From positions 1 through 18,140 of the forward strand of contig JAGZQF010000040.1 in assembly GCA_018382295.1 (NCBI GenBank): 18,140 bases of DNA. Direction: 5' to 3'. Below, piece by piece: positions 7,248 to 14,561 of this stretch (positions within the stretch are counted from its first letter, which is position 1; each line of letters opens with the position of its first letter). The notes below the pieces were generated by a model. The model was not told the origin of the DNA, made no database searches, and saw nothing but the letters and a program-made list of their open reading frames with translations. Made by a program: the position numbers and the translations under genes. The DNA comes from Collinsella sp. (GTDB taxonomy: Bacteria > Actinomycetota > Coriobacteriia > Coriobacteriales > Coriobacteriaceae).

Positions 7248-7581
7248 ATAACCTCCTTTTTGTCTACGTATTTCCTACACGACATGAAAGGAGTATACCT
7301 GTTTGGATTGTGGAATTATAGCTAAATCCGCAAAAGGTTGGATTATTTGTTTAAACGTCTAGGTTTGTTACAAGTTGATTACGTTGCCGGTTTACAGCTT
7401 ATTGCCTGCTAAAACGTGATTTGCTGATTGCTTTCAAAGACATATAAAGGTGCACTGTTCGTTAAGACCGCTTTTAGGTGGATCCCAATGCGTCTGCGTG
7501 CCACCATTTTGTTTAAACAGACATGACTTGACTAACCGAAGCAAATATGTTTAGAACTCTAGCCCATGTAGTCATTGGATG
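7248..7581. other. Intergenic region upstream of the PTS operon
   Basis: About 330 bases without a gene, clearly more AT-rich than its surroundings. It holds the PTS promoter and two copies of TTTGTTTAAAC, each containing the 8-bp palindrome GTTTAAAC (7349-7356 and 7511-7518). A plus-strand promoter-like pair (TTGCTG, 16 bases, TATAAA near 7443-7448) has no gene after it. A weak hairpin, GGTGG...CCACC at about 7477-7505 followed by ATTTTGTTT, lies downstream of it. No catabolite-repression site could be identified with confidence. Confidence 0.45.
7315..7320 (-). promoter_or_regulatory. Probable -10 box of the mannose PTS operon
   Basis: TATAAT on the minus strand, about 70 bases before the manX start. 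No good -35 lies at 16-18 bases, so activator dependence is possible. A second weaker TATACT lies at about 7293-7298. Confidence 0.55.
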
Positions 7582-8010
7582 TTAGGCGATGTGGAGAGGG
7601 TTGGCGGCGTCGACGGCATCGGGGGCGTCGGAAGGACCGTCGGGGACAGCGTCTGCCGGGTCCTCGTCGGGGGTCTCGATCTGTTTGATCATGACCTCTT
7701 GGCCCTGCAGCAAATAGGTCTCGCCGCTACCGCAATGGGGACAGGTCTTGCCGTGCTCGACCGTCGCGTAGTCGCGGCCGCACGCCTCGCAATGCGTCAC
7801 GGCCTCGACAGGCTCCACGATAAGCTCCGCGCCCTGCGTGATAGGCTTTTTATCCGCCGCCCAGCGCCAAGCGTCGAGTAGTAGATCGGGGACGACGCCC
7901 GAGACCTCGCCCAGCAGCAGCGTGACGCTCGAAACGCGACGCACGCCATGAGCGCGCGCCACATTCTCAACATCGCGAATGATGTGATAGACGATTCCGA
8001 GCTCGTGCAC
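7582..8010 (-). CDS. hypA: HypA/HybF-type hydrogenase nickel chaperone
   Basis: Nickel-delivery metallochaperone for maturation of [NiFe] hydrogenase. It has 142 residues starting at a GTG, chosen because AAGGA lies upstream at normal spacing and the family requires Met-His-Glu at the N-terminus (the His2 nickel ligand), which this start gives. The zinc site is CEAC at 74-77 and CPHC at 90-93. The family stretch SSVTLLLGEVSGVVPDLL is clear. An acidic, Pro/Ala-rich tail (PDEDPADAVPDGPSDAPD) after residue 112 extends beyond the usual length of about 115 residues. No hypB-F or hydrogenase structural gene is in the window. The gene lies about 190 bases after the large flavoprotein on the same strand and could be co-transcribed with it. 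Confidence 0.92.
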   Translation of the reverse strand: MHELGIVYHIIRDVENVARAHGVRRVSSVTLLLGEVSGVVPDLLLDAWRWAADKKPITQGAELIVEPVEAVTHCEACGRDYATVEHGKTCPHCGSGETYLLQGQEVMIKQIETPDEDPADAVPDGPSDAPDAVDAANPLHIA

Positions 8011-8022
8011 TTTTAATTCCTT

Positions 8023-8044
8023 CCGCCGTTCTACCGAACGGCGG
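8023..8044 (-). other. Perfect hairpin next to the hypA ribosome-binding site
   Basis: CCGCCGTTC and GAACGGCGG form a perfect 9-bp stem with a 4-base loop. On the minus strand the stem ends immediately before AAGGAATTAAAA-GTG of hypA. There is no T-run, so it is more likely to affect mRNA stability or hypA translation than to be a terminator. Confidence 0.6.
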
Positions 8045-8095
8045 TCGGCTTGACGCTGCGCGAGCCCCAGACGGGCGATCTGCCTTTCAATCGTC

Positions 8096-8120
8096 GGGCA
8101 TGGGCAAAAGCCCTATGCCC
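8096..8120 (-). other. Hairpin between the flavoprotein and hypA
   Basis: On the minus strand GGGCATAGGGC-TTTT-GCCCATGCCC folds into a 10-bp stem with one bulged A, about 85 bases after the flavoprotein stop. No T-run follows. It may be a weak terminator or a stabilising 3' structure. The rest of 8045-8204 shows no convincing gene. Confidence 0.45.
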
Positions 8121-8204
8121 TCCTCTTTCAAGGCACCTCGCCACGCCTGGGACTCGCTCGCTGTCCAACCGCTCTCTGCGCCGTTCTCCTGCTTGTTGCG
8201 TTTC

Positions 8205-10982
8205 TTACTTCTTCCCGAATTTAATCTTGATGGCGCGCTTGAGCGCGTACTTGCCCAGGCTTGGAAGCTTTTGCTCGTATTTGACCATCGTGGAGCACTC
8301 GGGGCGGTCGCGATCCAGATGGATGGCGTCGAACGCGCACTTGGTGGTGCACAGGCCGCAGCCGATGCACTTGTTAGGGTCGACGATCGAGGCGCCGCAG
8401 CCCAGGCAGCGGGCGGTCTCGGCGCGCACCTGCTCCTCGGTAAAGGTCTCAACATACTCGCTAAACGGCGCAGCCTTCTCGCGTTCGCGGTCCACGTGGG
8501 CAACCTCGCGGCTCGCGTTGTCGTAGCTCTCGAGCACAACGTCGTCGCGGTCGAGCGCGGTGTAGCGGCGCTGGTTGCGGCCGATGGTGAGCGTGGAGCC
8601 CGGCTGCACAAAGCGATGGATGGACACCGCGGCCTCGTGACCGGCGGCAATGGCGTCGATGGCAAAGCTCGGACCGGTGTAGACGTCGCCGCCTACAAAG
8701 ATGTCGGGCTCGGCGGTCTGATAGGTCTGAGGATCGGCAAGGGCACCCTGGCCGCGGCCGAGCTCCACCTTGGAGCCAGCTAGCAAGTCGCCCCACACAA
8801 TGGACTGGCCAATCGACATGACGACACGGTCGGCATCGACACGGCGCAGATCGTTCTCGTCGTACTCGGGCGCAAAACGGCCCTCGTCGTCAAAGACACG
8901 CGTGCAGCGCTTGAAGGTGATGCCGCACACACGACCGGCCTCGTCCAGGTGAACTTCCTTGGGGCCCCAACCGCAGCTGATGTGCGCGCCGTCCTCAACG
9001 GCCTCGCGACGCTCCTCCTCGCTGGCGGGCATCTGGGCCTCGCTCTCCAGGCAGAACATCTCAACGTGCTCGGAGCCCAGACGGCAGGCATTGCGCGCGA
9101 CGTCGATAGCCACGTTGCCGCCGCCCACCACGATGGTGCGGCCGGGCAGCGCGTCGATCTTGCCACTGTTGACCTCGCGCAAAAAGTCGACGGCCACGGC
9201 CACGTCCTCGGCATCCTCACCCGGAATACCGGCGAGGCGGCCGCCCTGGCAGCCAATGGCAACATAAAAGGCCTTAAAGCCCTGCTCGCGCAGCTCGTCG
9301 AGCGTCACATCGCGACCGACCTCCACGCCATAGCGGAACTCGGCACCCATCAGGCGAATAACCTCGACTTCGGCCTCAATGACGTCCTTCTGCAGCTTAA
9401 AGCTGGGAATGCCGTAGGTGAGCATGCCGCCCGGGCGCTCGTTCTTCTCGAACACGACGGGCTTGTAGCCCTTCTCGGCCAGATAGAAGGCACAGGACAG
9501 ACCGGCCGGGCCGGCACCGATGATGGCGATCTTCTGATCGAAGCCGCCAGCACGCGTCGGCGTCACCACAGGCGGGACGTAGCGGGTCGCGGCGTCCAGA
9601 TCGCGCTGGGCGATAAACTTCTTGACCTCGTCGATGGCCACGGCCTCGTCCACGCGGCCGCGGGTGCAGGCATCCTCGCAGCGGCGATTGCACACACGGC
9701 CGCAGATAGCGGGCAGCGGGTTCTCGCGCTTGATGAGCGCCAGCGCCTCGTCATAGCGGCCCTGCGCTGCGAGCTTCAAGTAGCCCTGAACGGCAACGTG
9801 AGCGGGGCAGGCCGTCTTGCAGGGCGCGGTGCCGGACTCGTGCGTCTCGATGCGGTTGTCGTTGCGGTAGTTGGGCGACCACTTGGTATGATCCCACTTG
9901 GTGGCATCGGGCAGCTCCTGGCGCGGATACTCGGGCACCTGTCCGCCGGCCTTTTTGCTGCAGAGCTTCTGGCCCAGCTTGGCGGCGCCGGCCGGACATA
10001 CCTCAACGCAGCGACCGCAGGCCACGCACTTGTCCTTCTCGACCTTGGCGACATAGGCCGAGCGCGACAGGTTGGGCGTGTTGAACAGCTGCGAGGTGCG
10101 CAGAGCGTAGCACACGTTGACGTTGCAGTTGCAGATGGCGAAGATCTTGTTCTCGCCGTCGATATTAGTGATCTGGTGCACAAAGCCGTTGTCCTCGGCC
10201 TGGCGCAAGATGTCGTAAACCTCGTCGCGGGTCACGTAATGGCCACGATCGGTCTCAACCACGTAGTCGGCCATATCGCCCACGGCGATGCACCAATCGG
10301 CCGGGTCGTCGGCGCAGCCCTCACCCATCACGCGACGGCTCGCGCGGCAGCTGCAGGTGCTGGCGGCATATTTGCCATCGTATTTGTCGAGCCAATGCTC
10401 GATATGCTCGATCGGCACCGAGGTGCTCGCGGCGTCGATGGCCTTCTCGACCGGAATGACGTGCATGCCGATGCCGGCGCCTCCGGGCGGCACCATCGGC
10501 GTGGCCTTGGACAGCGGTCCCTTGGACGCCTGCTCAAAGAACTTGGCATAGACCGGGTGCTCCTCGAGCTGGCTCACGCGCATGTTGAGGAACTCGGCAG
10601 AACCCGGCACCAGCATGGGCAACACCCATTGCTTGGCGCGCTCGGGGTTTTCCCAGTTGTACTCGAGCAGACCCGTGTAGCTCATGTCGTCGAGCATCTT
10701 CTCGATCTGGGTCTCGGGCATGCCGGTGAGCTTGGCCATCTCGGGCAGCGTATAGGGACGGCGCATCTTCATCTTGCAGAGCACTTCGGCCTGCTCGTCG
10801 GTCGCGGCCTCGGCAAACGACCAGTACTCGTAGCCCAACAGCTCGTCGCGATGCAGCAGACGGTTGGTGCAGTGCTCGCACAGCTTGACGATGGCCTCGC
10901 GCGGATGCTCCGGCAGCGGCGGCACGAACTCCGAACCGATGTCGGGCTCGGTGTAGCTAATCCCCGGTCCGTTGAGAATCAT
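8205..10982 (-). CDS. Multidomain iron-sulfur flavoprotein (ferredoxin + GltD-like NAD(P)H oxidoreductase)
   Basis: Probable cytoplasmic electron-transfer enzyme moving electrons between NAD(P)H, FAD and several [4Fe-4S] clusters; the physiological partner is unknown. It has 925 residues from the ATG at 10982, which has AAGGGA upstream; an extension to 11081 would run into the promoter palindromes. Domains in order: a winged-helix-like segment (about 65-125, YTLPEMAKLTGMPETQIEKMLD); a cysteine-rich stretch CSCR...GEGC...C...CNCNVNVC; a ferredoxin site CVACGRCVEVCP from residue 319; a GltD/DPYD-type N-terminal cluster domain (CPAHVAVQGYLKL, CGRVCNRRCEDAC); the FAD motif GAGPAG near 487; the NAD(P) motif GGGNVA near 619; and a C-terminal CLGCG plus CIGCGLCTTKC at about 858-880. 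Related fusions occur in strict anaerobes. It is divergent from a TetR gene and is followed by hypA. Confidence 0.88.
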   Translation of the reverse strand: MILNGPGISYTEPDIGSEFVPPLPEHPREAIVKLCEHCTNRLLHRDELLGYEYWSFAEAATDEQAEVLCKMKMRRPYTLPEMAKLTGMPETQIEKMLDDMSYTGLLEYNWENPERAKQWVLPMLVPGSAEFLNMRVSQLEEHPVYAKFFEQASKGPLSKATPMVPPGGAGIGMHVIPVEKAIDAASTSVPIEHIEHWLDKYDGKYAASTCSCRASRRVMGEGCADDPADWCIAVGDMADYVVETDRGHYVTRDEVYDILRQAEDNGFVHQITNIDGENKIFAICNCNVNVCYALRTSQLFNTPNLSRSAYVAKVEKDKCVACGRCVEVCPAGAAKLGQKLCSKKAGGQVPEYPRQELPDATKWDHTKWSPNYRNDNRIETHESGTAPCKTACPAHVAVQGYLKLAAQGRYDEALALIKRENPLPAICGRVCNRRCEDACTRGRVDEAVAIDEVKKFIAQRDLDAATRYVPPVVTPTRAGGFDQKIAIIGAGPAGLSCAFYLAEKGYKPVVFEKNERPGGMLTYGIPSFKLQKDVIEAEVEVIRLMGAEFRYGVEVGRDVTLDELREQGFKAFYVAIGCQGGRLAGIPGEDAEDVAVAVDFLREVNSGKIDALPGRTIVVGGGNVAIDVARNACRLGSEHVEMFCLESEAQMPASEEERREAVEDGAHISCGWGPKEVHLDEAGRVCGITFKRCTRVFDDEGRFAPEYDENDLRRVDADRVVMSIGQSIVWGDLLAGSKVELGRGQGALADPQTYQTAEPDIFVGGDVYTGPSFAIDAIAAGHEAAVSIHRFVQPGSTLTIGRNQRRYTALDRDDVVLESYDNASREVAHVDREREKAAPFSEYVETFTEEQVRAETARCLGCGASIVDPNKCIGCGLCTTKCAFDAIHLDRDRPECSTMVKYEQKLPSLGKYALKRAIKIKFGKK

Positions 10983-11074
10983 GGTTGTCCCTTCTCTTGC
11001 CACAGCCCGACGAAGCCGCAGCGCCCCTCTTTTTTTGCAGGCCGGGCATGCCCCATGCCGTTCACCCGCCATTG

Positions 11075-11112
11075 TTGACATTGTGTCAAAAATAGTATTG
11101 ACGAACCGTCAA
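11075..11112. promoter_or_regulatory. Twin palindromic operators between the flavoprotein and TetR genes
   Basis: Two 15-bp palindromes with the same outer half-sites: TTGACATTGTGTCAA (11075-11089) and TTGACGAACCGTCAA (11098-11112). Their centres are 23 bp apart, about two helical turns. They are typical in form of TetR-family operators. Confidence 0.78.
11092..11097 (-). promoter_or_regulatory. Possible -10 box of the flavoprotein gene
   Basis: TACTAT on the minus strand, directly between the two palindromes. A TTGAAT lies 19 bases upstream, a long spacing. Transcription would start inside the 11075-11089 palindrome, leaving a leader of about 100 bases. Repressor bound at either site would block it. 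Confidence 0.45.
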
Positions 11113-11128
11113 CAATATTCAAGACTGT

Positions 11129-11143
11129 TAGGCGAACGGTCAG
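11129..11143. promoter_or_regulatory. Degenerate third operator-like site near the TetR start
   Basis: TAGGCGAACGGTCAG matches the palindrome at 11098-11112 at 11 of 15 positions and shares its CGAAC core. It lies 27 bases before the TetR ATG, so it could mediate autoregulation. Confidence 0.4.
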
Positions 11144-11170
11144 GCAAAAGAGGATGAAAGGCGGCAAAAC

Positions 11171-11833
11171 ATGGGCAACAACACAGCAGGTACCTCTGTG
11201 GTCGATGCCGTCCCCGCATCCGATAGCGCGGCAAAGCGCCTGACGGGCGACGAACGCCGTCGCGAGATCCTCGATGCCGTGCGCACCGTAAGCTCCGAGC
11301 TGGGCGTGTCCCACCTATCGGTATCGGCCGTGACCAAGCGAGCCGGCTGCACGCGTTCATTGTTCTACCACTACTTCGCCGACATGGACGCCGCCGTCAC
11401 CGCTGTTATGGACGAGGCGATCGACGGCTTTATCTCCGAACTCGAGCGGTGGAACGCCGACCGCACCGTCGGTGATATCGAGGGCGCGCTCGACACCGTC
11501 GCCCCGCTCTTTAAGCGCCTGGTCGCCAGCGGCCACGAGCTGCCGAGCACGCTTACCTCGAGCAGCGGCGCGCTCTACGGCGGCTTTTTGCACAACGTGG
11601 TCCAGCGCGTGGCGCAGTATATCTGCGACACCACCGTAGTGGATTTTGTCGCCCATCATGAGCTACGCATCGACCATGTCTACGAGACGTTCTACACCCT
11701 CATCATGGGCCTTTTGATGTATATCCGCACGCACCCCGATGTGCCCGACGAAACGGTCAAGGAAATCATCGCCTCGACACTCCGCATCGAGGGCTATACC
11801 GCCAAGTATCCGGAGCGCAAGCCCCAGAACTGA
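11171..11833 (+). CDS. TetR/AcrR-family transcriptional regulator
   Basis: A 220-residue one-component repressor. The N-terminal helix-turn-helix is clear at about 20-67: RREILDAVRTVSSELGVSHLSVSAVTKRAGCTRSLFYHYFADMDAAV, with the family-typical FYHYF at the end of the recognition region. The remainder is a helical ligand-binding and dimerisation domain with no recognised ligand signature. The ATG at 11171 follows AAAGGCGG at suitable spacing. It is divergent from the flavoprotein gene across operator-like palindromes and lies 63 bases upstream of the membrane protein on its own strand, so it probably represses both sides and itself. The short gap to the next gene includes GCCCGCG...CGCGGGC (11851-11878), a 7-bp stem without a T-run. 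Confidence 0.92.
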   Translation: MGNNTAGTSVVDAVPASDSAAKRLTGDERRREILDAVRTVSSELGVSHLSVSAVTKRAGCTRSLFYHYFADMDAAVTAVMDEAIDGFISELERWNADRTVGDIEGALDTVAPLFKRLVASGHELPSTLTSSSGALYGGFLHNVVQRVAQYICDTTVVDFVAHHELRIDHVYETFYTLIMGLLMYIRTHPDVPDETVKEIIASTLRIEGYTAKYPERKPQN

Positions 11834-11896
11834 CGACATTTGGCCAAACTGCCCGCGATCAGAAGAGGGGCCGCGGGCGTGTGAAAGGAGAGCAGC

Positions 11897-12904
11897 ATGC
11901 TGTTCGATGTTTGGGGTAGCGACACCCTTATCCACTGGGCCGGCTGGGCCATGGTCTTTATCGGCCTGATCGTGCTCAACGAGGTCGGCCGCCACACCAA
12001 GCTCGGCGCGGCCATCATCTTTGGCGTGGCTCCGCTGGCCATGACCATCTACTGCGTCGCCATCGCCGTGGGCGTTTCGCAGGGTGCCGAGTGGGCGCTC
12101 ACCAACCCCACCCATGTGTACCAGAACAGCTGGTTCCACTACGCCAAGGTATACGCGGCGCTCGCCGGCTGCTGGGGCTTCATTGCCATTAAGTACCAGT
12201 GGGGCAAGATCGGCAAGGCGCATTGGTTCCGCGCGTGGCCGTTTGTGATCGTCGCCATCAACATCATGATCGCCGTCGTGTCCGACTTCGAGAGCGCCTA
12301 TCACTTCTTTGTCCTGGGCGAGTCCACCTGGGTCACCTCCGAGGGCGCCACGCAGCTGGCCGGCTGGAACAACGTGTTCAACGGCATCGCGGGCATCATC
12401 AACATCTTCTGCATGACCGGTTGGTGGAGCGTCTACGCCTCCGAGGATCAGACCGACATGCTGTGGCCCGATATGACCTGGGTCTACATTATCGCCTACG
12501 ATATCTGGAACTTCTGCTACACCTACAACTGCCTGCCCACCCACTCCTGGTTCTGCGGCTTTGCGCTGCTGCTGGCGCCCACCGTCGCCGCCTTTATCTG
12601 GAACAAGGGCGGCTGGATCCAGAACCGCGCCTTTACGCTGGCCATTTGGTGCATGTTTGCCCAGGTGTTCCCGTACTTCCAGGAGGAGTCCATCTTTGTG
12701 ACCCACTCCACACTCGACCCCGGCGCCGCTACCGCGGTCTCGATCGCCGCACTGGTCGCCAACGTCGCCGCGATCATCTACATCGCCTACCGTGCCAAGA
12801 AGCTCGGCCGCAATCCCTACAAGCAGGATGTCTTTGAGGGCACCAGCGATTGGGAGAAGGCTACCGCCCGCCGCGCCAAGGTTGATTACGCTCACGCCGA
12901 GTAA
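11897..12904 (+). CDS. DUF5692-like polytopic membrane protein
   Basis: A 335-residue integral membrane protein of unknown function. About nine hydrophobic segments can be drawn, from LIHWAGWAMVFIGLIVL at the N-terminus to AATAVSIAALVANVAAIIYIAY before a charged C-terminal tail. It is unusually rich in Trp, Tyr and His within and near the membrane segments (WFHYAKVY, MTGWWSVYAS, IWNFCYTYNCLPTHSWFC), which might suit an aromatic or steroid-like ligand or a cofactor; this is speculation. It resembles the DUF5692 family as recalled from gut Coriobacteriia; no search was run. The start follows AAAGGAG. It lies 63 bases after the TetR gene with no terminator between, and ends before a strong terminator, so the two form an operon. 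Confidence 0.8.
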   Translation: MLFDVWGSDTLIHWAGWAMVFIGLIVLNEVGRHTKLGAAIIFGVAPLAMTIYCVAIAVGVSQGAEWALTNPTHVYQNSWFHYAKVYAALAGCWGFIAIKYQWGKIGKAHWFRAWPFVIVAINIMIAVVSDFESAYHFFVLGESTWVTSEGATQLAGWNNVFNGIAGIINIFCMTGWWSVYASEDQTDMLWPDMTWVYIIAYDIWNFCYTYNCLPTHSWFCGFALLLAPTVAAFIWNKGGWIQNRAFTLAIWCMFAQVFPYFQEESIFVTHSTLDPGAATAVSIAALVANVAAIIYIAYRAKKLGRNPYKQDVFEGTSDWEKATARRAKVDYAHAE

Positions 12905-12975
12905 CGCGCCTGACGCAGACATCGCTTGGGCGCGAAGCAGCATAGCCGGCTCCGCGCAACTCAACGCATTGCAGA

Positions 12976-13015
12976 GCCCCCGGAATGTGATTCGTTCGCG
13001 TTCCGGGGGCCTTTT
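12976..13015 (+). terminator. Terminator after the TetR/membrane-protein operon
   Basis: GCCCCCGGAA (12976-12985) pairs with TTCCGGGGGC (13001-13010) across a 15-base loop, followed by CTTTT. It lies 72 bases after the stop at 12904. Confidence 0.88.
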
Positions 13016-13082
13016 GCTGCCGCGAGGATGCGGCCGAACGATGCGCTCGAGTTAAATCGGATCTTATATTTCGCACGCGCTT

Positions 13083-13106
13083 TATATGGCTCCATTTTTG
13101 GGTACA
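13083..13106 (+). promoter_or_regulatory. Possible promoter of the broken surface-protein gene
   Basis: TTTATA-like sequence, then TACAGT (13103-13108 region) at about 16 bases, in an AT-rich patch (13060-13110) after the terminator. It is weak, but is the only candidate before the acidic protein frame. Confidence 0.3.
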
Positions 13107-13120
13107 GTGTTGTCCCGATA

Positions 13121-14488
13121 TTGAGCTTGGGGGATAGCTTAGACCGGATTTCACTTGATGAGATTGCGTTTGACGATTCGGGCGTTGATGTGCAGGATGA
13201 GTCGGAAGCCGAGGCGCAGTCCGATGATCAGGATGCAGACGACGTTGAGCCTGCCGAAGATGAGGCAGATCACGAAGACACCGAATGCGAGGCCGATGAC
13301 CAGCCCGAATCCGACACGAGCGAGGAAACCATCTTGCTCGACAGCTTGCCGGCCGAAGATTCGCTGACCCGCGAGCTTCCCGGCCTGGGCTCCGCTCCTG
13401 CCGTGGACGAGACCATCGCCATGGGCGATATTCCCCTGCCGTCCGTTCCCTCGGCACGCGAGGCCGAGGTCCGCCATCGCAAGATGTCGCCCAAGCGCCG
13501 CTCGTCGCCGGCGGTGCAGGCTATGCTGCCTGGAACGGATATCAGCAAGAGCAGGCTGCCGTGCTTGCCGCAAACGCCCATACCATGATGTCGGTGCAGA
13601 TTGGCGTGCATGCCGCGGGCCTCGACTGCTCAACTGGCTCCAAGATTCCCGTGCAGGTGAGCGGACAAGATTCCGACGGTTCTTCCGTGAGCGAAACGCT
13701 CTACGTTGACGAGCACGGCCGCGGCATCAAACTGCTGCCCGGCGATTACACGCTCTCCATCGCTGCCTCCCCCATCGCGGCCGACGGCACCATCTATACC
13801 GTCCCGACCACCAAGACGCAGGTCACCGTTAAGAGCGATGGACAGGATTTAAGTGCCCAGGCCACCTTTAAGCTCAAGGTGCCTTCGGCCGACACGGTGA
13901 CTGACGACCAGATCGATGCCGCCGCCAAGTATGCCGAGGAGGGCGGTGCGAGCTCCGCCGCGGCTGCCAAAGTGCTCCAGCAGGCAGCAACCGCGCGGCG
14001 CGACGCCGCCGTCAATGCCGTGAGCGCGCAAAAGGCACAGGCGTCCCGTGATGCTGACGCTCGCCACAAGGCAACCGACCTCTACCAGCTCGATATTCCC
14101 GTCGCTATGCATCTATCTGGGCGACGACGCCAATACGCCGCTCGTGACGCTCGTCGCGGTGCGCGAGGGCGAGAGCTTTACGCCCGATGAAGGCGATACG
14201 GTTTTGGGCGCGGCCAATCTAGGCAACGGTTATACCGTCTACGCCAGCGGCCCCGTCTATCCGTACGTGGTGCCCCAGACCATCAACGGACAGACGCAGA
14301 ACCCCGTGTCAACCTACCCCATGGACACGGCCATTGAGCTTGTCGAGCTTACGACCGGCAACCGCTATACCTATAGCCAGATCAAGAACGTGCTGGTCGG
14401 CAAAGACGGCAAGGCCGACGCCGCCGCCAAACTCGAGACCGACTACCTCGCCCAGATTCTGATGCCGAGTATCAAAGCCCAGGACTAG
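13121..14488 (+). pseudogene. Broken gene for a membrane-anchored surface protein with an acidic N-terminus
   Basis: Three consecutive pieces in alternating frames read as one protein. Piece 1 (to about 13500) is a very acidic cytoplasmic region (DDQDADDVEPAEDEADHEDTE) ending in basic RHRKMSPKRR, as before a membrane helix. Piece 2, in another frame from about 13501, begins LVAGGAGYAAWNGYQQEQAAV, the end of such a helix, and continues with an extracellular domain (TLYVDEHGRGIKLLPGDYTL) and an Ala-rich coiled-coil-like stretch. Piece 3, back in the first frame from about 14100, runs IYLGDDANTPLVTLVAVREGES to the stop at 14486-14488. Each junction seems to lack some coding sequence, including the first half of the helix. 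The start is uncertain: TTG at 13121 or 13127, with no ATG and no good ribosome-binding site. Similar proteins exist in Collinsella (recollection); function unknown. Confidence 0.75.
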
Positions 14489-14561
14489 CCTGGCGCAGCA
14501 AGGTGCTCCCCAACCGTGATGAGGGAGCCAGGAGGTCCTGACCCCACAGGTCCATAGATGA

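Noticed and set aside
5388..7325. Long open frame of 645 codons on the plus strand across the PTS genes
   Set aside because: It is exactly antisense to three well-recognised PTS subunits, and its protein is Asp/His/Arg-rich with no recognisable domain; high GC and codon bias make such antisense frames common.
7485..7504. Sigma-54 type promoter (TGGCAC... on the minus strand) before the PTS operon
   Set aside because: The GG and GC elements are one base too close (nine instead of ten between them) and TTGC is missing; it is also nearly 260 bases from the gene, and a TATAAT lies closer.
8087..8665. Minus-strand frame of 192 codons ending MPDD
   Set aside because: It mostly overlaps the C-terminal ferredoxin part of the flavoprotein in another frame and is Arg/Ser/Pro-rich, typical of a shadow frame.
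8949..11078. Open frame of 709 codons on the plus strand
   Set aside because: Antisense to the flavoprotein gene, whose cluster and Rossmann motifs are intact. The composition (Ala/Leu/Gly/His-rich) is that of a mirrored frame.
12926..13120. Extension of the acidic protein back to an ATG at 12926
   Set aside because: It would run through the strong terminator of the preceding operon and has no ribosome-binding site; the added residues look like translated non-coding DNA.
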